Source of the DNA: Clostridium_AM sp964554365
Lineage (GTDB): Bacteria > Bacillota > Clostridia > Clostridiales > Clostridiaceae
Direction: 5' to 3'
Assembly (NCBI GenBank): GCA_964554365.1
Contig: CAZKOJ010000069.1
Span: 1 to 21,201 of the forward strand
DNA: 21,201 nt
This document shows, one piece after another, positions 15,055 to 21,201 of the stretch. The translations under genes and the position numbers were made by a program. Every line of letters starts with the position of its first letter. Position 1 is the first letter of the stretch. The notes under the pieces are model-generated. The model ran no database searches. It was not told the origin of the DNA and saw nothing but the letters and a program-made list of their open reading frames with translations.

Positions 15055-16578
15055 ATGAGCAAGAAACCAGTAATGCTAATGATACTTGATGGGTTTGGAC
15101 TTACAGATAGAGAAGATGGAAATGCAGTTAGGGCAGCACATAAACCAAATTTTGATAGATTTTATAATAACTATCCTCGTACACAGTTAGAGGCTAGTGG
15201 ATTAAGTGTTGGTCTCCCAGAAGGGCAAATGGGAAACTCAGAGGTTGGACACTTAAATATAGGTGCAGGAAGAGTTATATATCAGGCACTAACTAGAATA
15301 ACTAAATCTATAGAAGATGGAGATTTCTTTGAAAACCCAGCATTAAATAAGGCTGTCCAGAATGCATTAGAAAATAATTCAACCCTTCATTTAATGGGTC
15401 TTTTATCACCAGGTGGAGTTCACTCACACACTGAACATTTAAAAGGAATTTTACAGCTTGCAAAGAAAAAGGGATTACAGAAAGTATGTGTTCATGCATT
15501 TCTTGATGGAAGAGATGTTCCACCATCTTCATCAAAACAATATATAGAAGAAATAGAAAACTACATGAAAGAAATTGGATTAGGTAAAATAGCTACAGTA
15601 TGTGGAAGATATTATGGTATGGACAGGGATAAGAGATGGGAAAGAGTGCAGCTTGCATATAACGCATTAGTCCTTGGAAAAGGTGAAGAAGCAGCAAGCG
15701 CTATAGAAGCTGTAGATAGATCTTATAATGATAACAAAACTGATGAATTTGTACTTCCAACAGTAATTGTTAAGGACTCATCAGCAACTATAAAAAATAA
15801 GGACTCTGTAATATTTTTTAACTTTAGACCAGACAGAGCAAGAGAAATTACAAGAGCTATAAATGACAGAGTATTCGATGGATTTTCAAGAGAAACTTTA
15901 GACCTTACATTTGTAACATTAACACAATACGATGTTACATTAGAAGGGGTAGAAGTTGCATTTGCAAGTGAAAGTTATACAAATACTTTAGGTGAGTACG
16001 TAAGTAAGCTAGGAAAAAAACAATTAAGAATAGCTGAAACTGAAAAATATGCTCATGTAACCTTCTTCTTTAATGGAGGAGTAGAAGAGCCAAATAAAGA
16101 TGAGGATAGAGCTCTTATACCATCTCCAAAAGTTGCAACTTATGATCTTCAACCAGAAATGAGTGCATATAAAGTAACTGAAGAGTTACTGGGAAGAATA
16201 GATGAAGATAAGTACGATATGATAATATTAAACTTTGCTAACCCAGATATGGTAGGTCATACAGGAGTTTTTGAAGCGGCAAAAAAAGCTATAGAACATG
16301 TGGATGTATGTTTAGGAAAAGTTGTGGATAAAATACTAGAGAACAATGGTACTGTATTTATAACTGCAGACCATGGAAATGCAGAACAAATGATAGATTA
16401 TTCCACAGGAAAACCTATGACAGCGCATACAACAGATCCTGTTCCATTCCTATATGTGGCAGCAGATGCTAGGCCATTAAGAGAAGGTGGAATACTTGCG
16501 GACATAGCACCAACTATGCTGCAGGTTATGGGACTTGAAGCACCAAAGGAGATGACAGGAAAAAGTCTTATTAAATAA
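15055..16578 (+). CDS. gpmI: Phosphoglycerate mutase, 2,3-bisphosphoglycerate-independent
   Basis: The 507-residue Mn-dependent enzyme converts 3-phosphoglycerate to 2-phosphoglycerate through a phosphoserine. Asp12 in LMILDGFG is a metal ligand, and Ser62 in GQMGNSEVGHLNIGAGR is the phosphorylated residue. Further blocks are GVHSHTEHL, FLDGRDVPPSS, CGRYYGMDRDKRWER, FFNFRPDRAREITRA, NFANPDMVGHTG and the metal site TADHGNAEQM. The full alkaline-phosphatase-like and transferase domains are present. I use ATG 15055, five bases after GGAGG (15045-15049); the TTG at 15043 would overlap that ribosome site. In spore formers this enzyme class is pH- and Mn-sensitive, which links it to spore metabolism (family knowledge). 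It probably depends on upstream promoters, since none is clear before it. Confidence 0.96.
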   Translation: MSKKPVMLMILDGFGLTDREDGNAVRAAHKPNFDRFYNNYPRTQLEASGLSVGLPEGQMGNSEVGHLNIGAGRVIYQALTRITKSIEDGDFFENPALNKAVQNALENNSTLHLMGLLSPGGVHSHTEHLKGILQLAKKKGLQKVCVHAFLDGRDVPPSSSKQYIEEIENYMKEIGLGKIATVCGRYYGMDRDKRWERVQLAYNALVLGKGEEAASAIEAVDRSYNDNKTDEFVLPTVIVKDSSATIKNKDSVIFFNFRPDRAREITRAINDRVFDGFSRETLDLTFVTLTQYDVTLEGVEVAFASESYTNTLGEYVSKLGKKQLRIAETEKYAHVTFFFNGGVEEPNKDEDRALIPSPKVATYDLQPEMSAYKVTEELLGRIDEDKYDMIILNFANPDMVGHTGVFEAAKKAIEHVDVCLGKVVDKILENNGTVFITADHGNAEQMIDYSTGKPMTAHTTDPVPFLYVAADARPLREGGILADIAPTMLQVMGLEAPKEMTGKSLIK

Positions 16579-16618
16579 TTGATTGAAACTTTATTTAGGC
16601 ATATGAAAGAAAATAGAC

Positions 16619-16624
16619 TATAAT
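16619..16624 (+). promoter_or_regulatory. Probable -10 element upstream of the eno leader
   Basis: A perfect TATAAT lies 27 bases before the structured element. The -35 region is weak (TTTAGG, 16594-16599, spacer 19). It would give eno a leader of roughly 280 bases. Another TATAAT at 16808-16813 could serve a shorter transcript. Confidence 0.4.
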
Positions 16625-16650
16625 ACTGAATAGTTATTTTTTAAGATACA

Positions 16651-16743
16651 TTAGGAGGAATTTGTCTATGGTTACTGAGTAACTTACAGATTTACAACTG
16701 TAAGTTACCAGTTAAACGCCATTTAGGCATTTAACCTCCATAA
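16651..16743 (+). promoter_or_regulatory. Three-way-junction RNA candidate in the eno leader
   Basis: Three stems nest cleanly. P1 is TTAGGAGG (16651-16658) with CCTCCATAA (16735-16743, one bulged A). P2 is GTAACTTACAG (16679-16689) with CTGTAAGTTAC (16698-16708), 11 perfect pairs. P3 is TAAACGCC (16713-16720) with GGCATTTA (16726-16733), one mismatch. P1 hides a strong ribosome site that precedes ATG GTT ACT GAG TAA (16668-16682), a four-codon ORF. An alternative hairpin GTTAC-TGA-GTAAC (16671-16683) competes with P2. It matches no riboswitch core that I know. A MITE-like insertion with TTAGGAGG ends is an alternative. It lies 170 bases before eno. Confidence 0.5.
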
Positions 16744-16769
16744 TTTTAAAGTAATAATTCAGAATCTTT

Positions 16770-16793
16770 AAGAAATAAGTGGAATTATTTCTT
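16770..16793 (+). other. Hairpin in the eno leader
   Basis: AAGAAATAA (16770-16778) pairs perfectly with TTATTTCTT (16785-16793) around GTGGAA. It could act as a weak terminator following the three-way junction, but no T-run follows. Confidence 0.45.
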
Positions 16794-16821
16794 AGTATTA
16801 ACTTTAATATAATAAATAAAA

Positions 16822-16893
16822 AATTGAGAATTGAAAATGAAGATTTGAAAATAAAGGTTTATTTCAATAGCTTCATTATATTAATTTTCTAAA
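16822..16893. repeat. TTGAGAATTGA-type element before eno
   Basis: It starts with AATTGAGAATTGAAAATG and contains a dyad: AATGAAG pairs with CTTCATT, and TGAAAATAA pairs with TTATTTCA with one bulge. It ends just before the eno ribosome site AAGGGGTG. It is related to the elements before gpmI and rnr. Confidence 0.55.
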
Positions 16894-16913
16894 TTAAAAA
16901 GGGGTGTTTTATT

Positions 16914-18209
16914 ATGAGAAATTATGTAGAAATAGTAGATGTAGTGGGAAGACAAATCCTTGATTCAAGAGCTATGCCCACAGTAGAAGTAGAAGTTATA
17001 CTAGAAGATGGAACTGTAGGAAGAGCAGCAGTACCGTCAGGAGCTTCTACAGGTATGTTTGAGGCTGTAGAATTAAGAGACGATGATAAGTCAAAGTACC
17101 TTGGAAAAGGAGTTTTGAATGCCGTAGATAATGTAAATAACTACATAGCAGAAGAGCTTATAGGAATGAATGTATTTGACCAAGTATTAATAGATAAGAC
17201 TATGATAAAGTTAGATGGTACAGATAATAAAGGAAGATTAGGTGCCAATGCAATGCTTGGAGTATCCTTAGCAGTAGCAAGAGCCGCTGCCGAAAATATT
17301 GGATTAAACTTATACCAATATATTGGAGGAGTAAATTCAAAAGTTCTTCCAATACCAATGATGAATATAATAAATGGAGGAAAACACGCAGACAACAATG
17401 TGGATCTTCAAGAATTTATGATAATGCCAGTGGGTGCACCTTCTTTTAGTGAAGCGTTAAGAATGAGTGCAGAAGTTTATCACACATTAAAGTCACTTTT
17501 AAAATCAAAAGGTTATGATACTGGAGTAGGTGATGAAGGCGGATTTGCTCCGAACTTAAAGTCTAATGAAGAAGCTATACAGATAATAGTTGAAGCCATA
17601 GGAAAGGCTGGATATATTCCAGGAAAAGATATATTTATAGCATTAGATCCTGCTTCATCAGAAATATATGAAAATGGAAAATACAATTTAGCAGGAGAAG
17701 GAAAGATCCTAACTCCGTCAGAGATGGTAGATTACTATGTAAATTTAGTAAATAAATATCCTATAATATCCATAGAAGACGGTATGGCAGAAGAAGACTG
17801 GGATGGATGGAAAATCATGACTGAAAAGCTTGAAAGTAAGATTCAGATTGTAGGAGATGATTTATTTGTAACTAACACAGATAGATTAAAAACTGGTATA
17901 GAAAAAGGAGTAGCAAACTCCATACTCATAAAATTAAATCAAATTGGAACTTTAACTGAAACTTTAAATGCTATAGAAATGGCAGAAAGAGCAGGTTATA
18001 CGGCGGTAGTATCTCATAGGTCTGGTGAAACAGAAGATACAACTATATCAGATTTAGTAGTAGCAGTAAATGCAGGACAGATAAAAACAGGAGCACCAGC
18101 AAGAAGCGAAAGGGTAGCAAAATATAATCAACTTTTAAGAATAGAAGAAGAACTTGGAGATGCTGGAGAATTTAGAGGGATGAAAACTTTCTATAATATT
18201 AAAGCATAA
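16914..18209 (+). CDS. eno: Enolase
   Basis: The 431-residue Mg-dependent enzyme dehydrates 2-phosphoglycerate to phosphoenolpyruvate. The N-terminal loop PSGASTGMFEAVELRDDD is at 41-58. The substrate region MNIINGGKHADNNVDLQEF starts at 150. Active-site residues are Glu208 (GDEGG), the metal ligands Asp245, Glu288 (SIEDG) and Asp315 (GDDLF), catalytic base Lys340 (LIKLNQIG), and SHRSGETEDT at 367-376. All expected residues are present and the length is typical. ATG 16914 follows AAGGGGTG. A 335-base leader, unusually long for this cluster, holds a structured RNA candidate, and a terminator follows directly, so eno may be transcribed and controlled separately from gpmI. Enolase may also join the RNA degradosome (family knowledge). 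Confidence 0.97.
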   Translation: MRNYVEIVDVVGRQILDSRAMPTVEVEVILEDGTVGRAAVPSGASTGMFEAVELRDDDKSKYLGKGVLNAVDNVNNYIAEELIGMNVFDQVLIDKTMIKLDGTDNKGRLGANAMLGVSLAVARAAAENIGLNLYQYIGGVNSKVLPIPMMNIINGGKHADNNVDLQEFMIMPVGAPSFSEALRMSAEVYHTLKSLLKSKGYDTGVGDEGGFAPNLKSNEEAIQIIVEAIGKAGYIPGKDIFIALDPASSEIYENGKYNLAGEGKILTPSEMVDYYVNLVNKYPIISIEDGMAEEDWDGWKIMTEKLESKIQIVGDDLFVTNTDRLKTGIEKGVANSILIKLNQIGTLTETLNAIEMAERAGYTAVVSHRSGETEDTTISDLVVAVNAGQIKTGAPARSERVAKYNQLLRIEEELGDAGEFRGMKTFYNIKA

Positions 18210-18227
18210 ACCTTAGCAGGTTTTTTT
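18207..18227 (+). terminator. Terminator overlapping the eno stop codon
   Basis: AAACCT (18208-18213), TAGC loop, AGGTTT (18218-18223), then four more Ts. The stem starts within the stop codon. It closes the glycolytic genes. Confidence 0.85.
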
Positions 18228-18289
18228 ATTGTAATCACTTAATGAGTATGTTAAAATATAGGGTGTGTAATATACCAGGAGGTGATATG

Positions 18290-18523
18290 ATGCGTACCTT
18301 TGTAATGGTTGTTCAGACTATAATAGCTATATTGTTAATAGTTGTTGTACTAATGCAACCTAGTAAAACTAACGGACTAAGCGGGTTTGTTGCAGGCGGA
18401 TCTGGTGACTCATTCTATTCAAAGAATAAAGGAAGAACATCAGAAGCGATGCTATCAAAACTTACAGCTATATTTGCTATAATTTTTGCAGGCTTATGCA
18501 TTTTGCAAAACTTTATTAAATAA
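18290..18523 (+). CDS. secG: Protein translocase subunit SecG
   Basis: The 77-residue membrane protein is the small SecYEG subunit that assists protein export. Two hydrophobic spans lie at about 5-22 and 55-74, joined by a loop with MQPSKTNGLSGFVAGG, which resembles the family pattern LMQPSK.GG. The near-perfect ribosome site AGGAGGTGAT (18277-18286) precedes two adjacent ATGs at 18287 and 18290. I choose the second for its seven-base spacing, but either is possible. The longer in-frame extension to 18242 would run through the ribosome site. It follows the eno terminator and has its own terminator, a common position between eno and rnr in clostridia. Confidence 0.92.
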   Translation: MRTFVMVVQTIIAILLIVVVLMQPSKTNGLSGFVAGGSGDSFYSKNKGRTSEAMLSKLTAIFAIIFAGLCILQNFIK

Positions 18524-18542
18524 TATTAATAGTTTACATATT

Positions 18543-18570
18543 TAGAGCGGAAATTACCGCTCTATTTATT
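18543..18570 (+). terminator. Terminator after secG
   Basis: TAGAGCGG (18543-18550) pairs with CCGCTCTA (18557-18564) around AAATTA, then TTTATT follows. It has the strongest G-C content of the hairpins in this part. Confidence 0.85.
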
Positions 18571-18673
18571 TTGTTTGATAAATGTTCTGTGACACCAAAT
18601 TTTCACCATAAAAACATAATTACAACTACTTAAAAATGATATGACATATTTGATGAATCAATAGAAAATTCAA

Positions 18674-18700
18674 TTGACTACTGGATAAGTTTGCTATAAT
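18674..18700 (+). promoter_or_regulatory. Probable rnr promoter
   Basis: TTGACT (18674-18679) and TATAAT (18695-18700) are close to consensus, with a short 15-base spacer. The leader to rnr contains AATATTAATGTTAATATT (an 18-base dyad near 18710-18727) and a short TTGAAAATTGAGAATG motif at 18769-18784, related to the elements before gpmI and eno. Confidence 0.55.
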
Positions 18701-18795
18701 ATTAACCTAAAATATTAATGTTAATATTATTGAATATTTTTTAGTGTTAAATATAAGAATAATAATAATTGAAAATTGAGAATGAGGGTGAATTT

Positions 18796-20976
18796 ATGGA
18801 TATAAAAGAAACTATTATAAACTTCATGAAAGAGCAAGCATATAAGCCTATGAATATAATTGAATTAGGTAGAATATTTGATATAAAAAAAGCAGACAGA
18901 AGTGATTTTGAAAAAATGCTTGGATATATGGAAAAAGACGGTGAAATAGTTAAGACAAGTACAGATTATTATGGTGTTCCCGATAGAATGGGATTAGTTA
19001 TAGGAAAGCTTCAAGGACATACAAAGGGTTTTGGTTTTGTAATAATAGGTAATGACAGACCAGATGTATTTATACCTTCTTCTTATATGAATGGAGCTAT
19101 GAATGGGGATAAAGTAGTAGCAAAGATAACTAGAGAAGAAAATAAAGGGAAAAAGTGTGAAGGGGAAATAATAAGAGTCATTGAAAGGGTAAACAAAACT
19201 ATTATAGGAACTTATGAGGATAGCAAAAGTTTTGGTTTTGTAGTACCAGATGAAAGAAGAATACATCAAGATATATTTATTCCAAAAGACTGTAGAAACG
19301 GAGCCAAAACGGGAGAAATAGTAATAGCAGAAATAACTAGTTGGCCAGATAAGAGAAGAAATCCTGAAGGTAAAGTAGTAGAAATACTAGGGAAAAAGGG
19401 CGAAAAAGGAATAGATATTTTAACTATAATAAAGAAAAATAATTTACCAGAAGAATTTCCTCCAAAGGTAGAAGCATATGCAGATGCAATATCAGAAGAA
19501 ATACCAGAGGAAGAATATAAGAGAAGAAAAGATTTAAGAGATTTAACTATAGTAACTATAGATGGTGAAGATGCTAAAGACCTAGATGATGCTGTATCCA
19601 TTGAGAAGCTTCCAAATGGAAACTACTATTTAGGGATTCATATAGCAGACGTAGCAAACTATGTAAAAGAAAAAAATCCTTTAGATAAAGAAGCTTTAAA
19701 GAGAGCAACTTCTGTGTATCTTATAGATAGGGTTATTCCAATGCTTCCAAAGAAATTATCTAACGGCATATGTAGCTTAAACCCAAAAGTAGATAGACTT
19801 ACTTTAACTTGTTTTATGGAGATAGATAAGAAGGGTAAGGTTGTAGATCATACTATTACAGAAAGTATAATAAAGACTAGCGAAAGAATGACTTATACAG
19901 ATGTAACTAAAATACTTAGGGATAAAGATGAAGAAGTTATAAAAAAATATGATTATTTAGTGGATACATTTAAAATTATGGAAGAGCTTTGTGATGTGCT
20001 TCATAAGAAGAGAATGCACAGAGGAGCCATAGACTTTGACTTTGAGGAATGTAAGATCATTCTTAATGAATTAGGAAAGCCCGTAGATATAAAACCTTAT
20101 GAAAGAGCTATTGCAAACAGAGTAATAGAAGAATTTATGCTAGTATGTAATGAAACTGTGGCTGAGCATATGTTCTGGGCTAATATGCCATTTGTATATA
20201 GAATACATGAGGAACCAGATGAAGAAAAATTAATGAATTTTAATGAATTTGTTCATAACTTAGGTTATGTAGTTAAAATGGGACAGGAAATTCACCCAAA
20301 GGCATTACAAGACATAGTAGAAAAAGTAAAAGGTAAAAAAGAAGAAACAGTGGTAAGTACTATTTTACTTCGTTCCATGAAGAAAGCTAGATACGCTCCA
20401 GAATGTACAGGACATTTTGGATTAGCAGCAAGATACTATTGTCACTTTACATCACCTATAAGAAGATATCCTGATCTTATGATACACAGAATAATAAAAG
20501 AGTTTATAAATGGTAAAATAAATGACAATAGAATGGAAAGATTAAGTGCAGAAGTAGAATATGCGTCAAAACAATCTTCTGAAATGGAAAGAGTAGCTCA
20601 AGATGCTGAAAGAGAAGTAGACGATCTTAAGAAGGCTGAGTATATGAGTGAAAGAATAGGTCAAGAGTTTGAAGGAATAATATCTTCAGTAACTAATTTT
20701 GGAATGTTTGTAGAGCTTCCAAATACTGTAGAAGGTCTTGTTCATATGAGCAGCTTAGATGATGATTACTATATATATGATGAAAAACATTTAAGCCTTA
20801 TAGGAGAAAGAACAAAAAATATATATAAACTAGGAGATGAAGTAAAAATAAGAGTGGATAAAGTAGATTTATTTGCTCATGAAATATACTTTGAACTAGT
20901 AAAGCCATCTTCGGACAAAAATGATGAAGAAGAAAAACAGACTACAGATGGAATAGGTAATAAAGATTTAAATTAA
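18796..20976 (+). CDS. rnr: Ribonuclease R
   Basis: The 726-residue processive 3'-5' exoribonuclease degrades structured RNA and acts in trans-translation quality control. An N-terminal winged-helix segment (about 1-55) is followed by two cold-shock domains (GFGFVIIG near 78-85; SFGFVVPDE near 145-153). The catalytic RNB domain from about 246 has the metal-binding stretch DGEDAKDLDDAVSI (256-269). ARYYCHFTSPIRRYPDL lies in its C-terminal half. A C-terminal S1 domain (622-702, with TNFGMFVELP) is followed by an acidic tail. ATG 18796 follows GAGGGTG; the TTG at 18769 lies within a repeat motif and is rejected. smpB, the usual next gene, is not seen in the remaining 225 bases. Confidence 0.95.
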   Translation: MDIKETIINFMKEQAYKPMNIIELGRIFDIKKADRSDFEKMLGYMEKDGEIVKTSTDYYGVPDRMGLVIGKLQGHTKGFGFVIIGNDRPDVFIPSSYMNGAMNGDKVVAKITREENKGKKCEGEIIRVIERVNKTIIGTYEDSKSFGFVVPDERRIHQDIFIPKDCRNGAKTGEIVIAEITSWPDKRRNPEGKVVEILGKKGEKGIDILTIIKKNNLPEEFPPKVEAYADAISEEIPEEEYKRRKDLRDLTIVTIDGEDAKDLDDAVSIEKLPNGNYYLGIHIADVANYVKEKNPLDKEALKRATSVYLIDRVIPMLPKKLSNGICSLNPKVDRLTLTCFMEIDKKGKVVDHTITESIIKTSERMTYTDVTKILRDKDEEVIKKYDYLVDTFKIMEELCDVLHKKRMHRGAIDFDFEECKIILNELGKPVDIKPYERAIANRVIEEFMLVCNETVAEHMFWANMPFVYRIHEEPDEEKLMNFNEFVHNLGYVVKMGQEIHPKALQDIVEKVKGKKEETVVSTILLRSMKKARYAPECTGHFGLAARYYCHFTSPIRRYPDLMIHRIIKEFINGKINDNRMERLSAEVEYASKQSSEMERVAQDAEREVDDLKKAEYMSERIGQEFEGIISSVTNFGMFVELPNTVEGLVHMSSLDDDYYIYDEKHLSLIGERTKNIYKLGDEVKIRVDKVDLFAHEIYFELVKPSSDKNDEEEKQTTDGIGNKDLN

Positions 20977-20999
20977 GTTATAGGTAAAATAGATAACAA

Positions 21000-21031
21000 T
21001 GTGGATAAATTACACTAGTATCTGTGGATAA
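21000..21031 (-). promoter_or_regulatory. Two perfect DnaA boxes downstream of rnr
   Basis: TGTGGATAA at 21000-21008 and 21023-21031 are exact reverse complements of the DnaA box TTATCCACA. They have the same orientation, with starts 23 bases apart. No third box or AT-rich unwinding region is clear, so an origin is not supported. Confidence 0.6.
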
Positions 21032-21143
21032 ATTTTAAAATATCAGTATAAGCATATTACGCCGCAAATTTAGAGTGGCCTACGCTTAAATATATTATTC
21101 GAAAAACCGTCCATTTATTAAGAAGGCCTAATGCTTCTCTTAT

Positions 21144-21201
21144 TTAAAAACTACCTACCCACTCGATCAGCCCGTCCTTGGGCTCCTCGTGGCTTGAATC
21201 C
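21144..21201 (-). CDS. 3' end of an unidentified GC-rich reading frame (partial)
   Basis: On the minus strand an open frame enters at the window edge and runs 18 codons to TAA (21146-21144), reading DSSHEEPKDGLIEWVGSF. A second frame is also open for 16 codons, so the coding call is uncertain. About 60 percent of the last 51 bases are G or C, against a clearly AT-rich background, and codons such as CTG, ATC, GAG and GGG are unlike the neighbours. I do not recognise the protein. It could be the end of a mobile-element gene, a non-coding sequence, or an assembly junction. Confidence 0.3.
   Translation of the reverse strand, partial: DSSHEEPKDGLIEWVGSF

Noticed and set aside
16625..16913. Fluoride riboswitch before eno
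   Set aside because: eno is a known target of that riboswitch, but I could not find the conserved GGCGATG and CTGATG-type core; the folding is different.
21140..21201. tRNA or tmRNA end at the window edge
   Set aside because: The TTGAATCC-like end lacks the T-arm stem, and no acceptor or CCA-type structure can be built from the visible bases.

Overview
The window is low-GC Firmicute DNA and reads as a Clostridium sensu stricto chromosome from an amino-acid-fermenting species. It carries A/T-ending codons, AGGAGG-type ribosome sites, the glycine reductase genes grdC-grdD (Stickland metabolism), and the clostridial order rpoN-cggR-gap-pgk-tpiA-gpmI-eno-secG-rnr. A 10-N spacer inside tpiA shows that it is draft assembly.

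Layout. 1-1392: 3' end of grdC and complete grdD, closed by a strong terminator. 1737-6494: a nucleoside-type ABC importer (BMP lipoprotein, double ATPase, two permeases) whose last three genes overlap or nearly so; an internal hairpin separates the lipoprotein from the rest. 6491-6706: three tandem 72-nt repeats, starting on the last stop codon, that fold into two hairpins each. 6812-8176: rpoN. 8310-10411: cggR and gap behind a promoter with a tandem CggR operator; gap ends in a diverged copy of the same repeat and a bidirectional terminator. 10595-12591: a divergent pair, a PfoR/EIIC-like membrane protein (minus) and an XRE-cupin regulator (plus), which sits between gap and pgk. 12867-18209: pgk, tpiA, gpmI, eno. 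18290-20976: secG and rnr. 20977-21201: two perfect DnaA boxes, then an abrupt GC-rich tail with an unidentified minus-strand reading frame.

How it works together. CggR would sense glycolytic sugar phosphate and control lower glycolysis. Although gap and pgk are separated, pgk has its own promoter with a second CggR-like operator of identical 20-nt half-site spacing, so both halves can remain in one regulon. Further local control is suggested by a perfect Fur-type palindrome before tpiA and a compact three-way-junction RNA before eno. grdC/grdD feed acetyl phosphate from glycine; the importer supplies nucleosides.

Most notable: the duplicated CggR control region, an in-frame TAA in pgk, the two-hairpin repeat family showing a compensatory base change, and the structured eno leader. 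The tpiA gap is probably artefactual, because its flanks join to an intact protein. I see no CRISPR array, rRNA, tRNA or complete insertion sequence.
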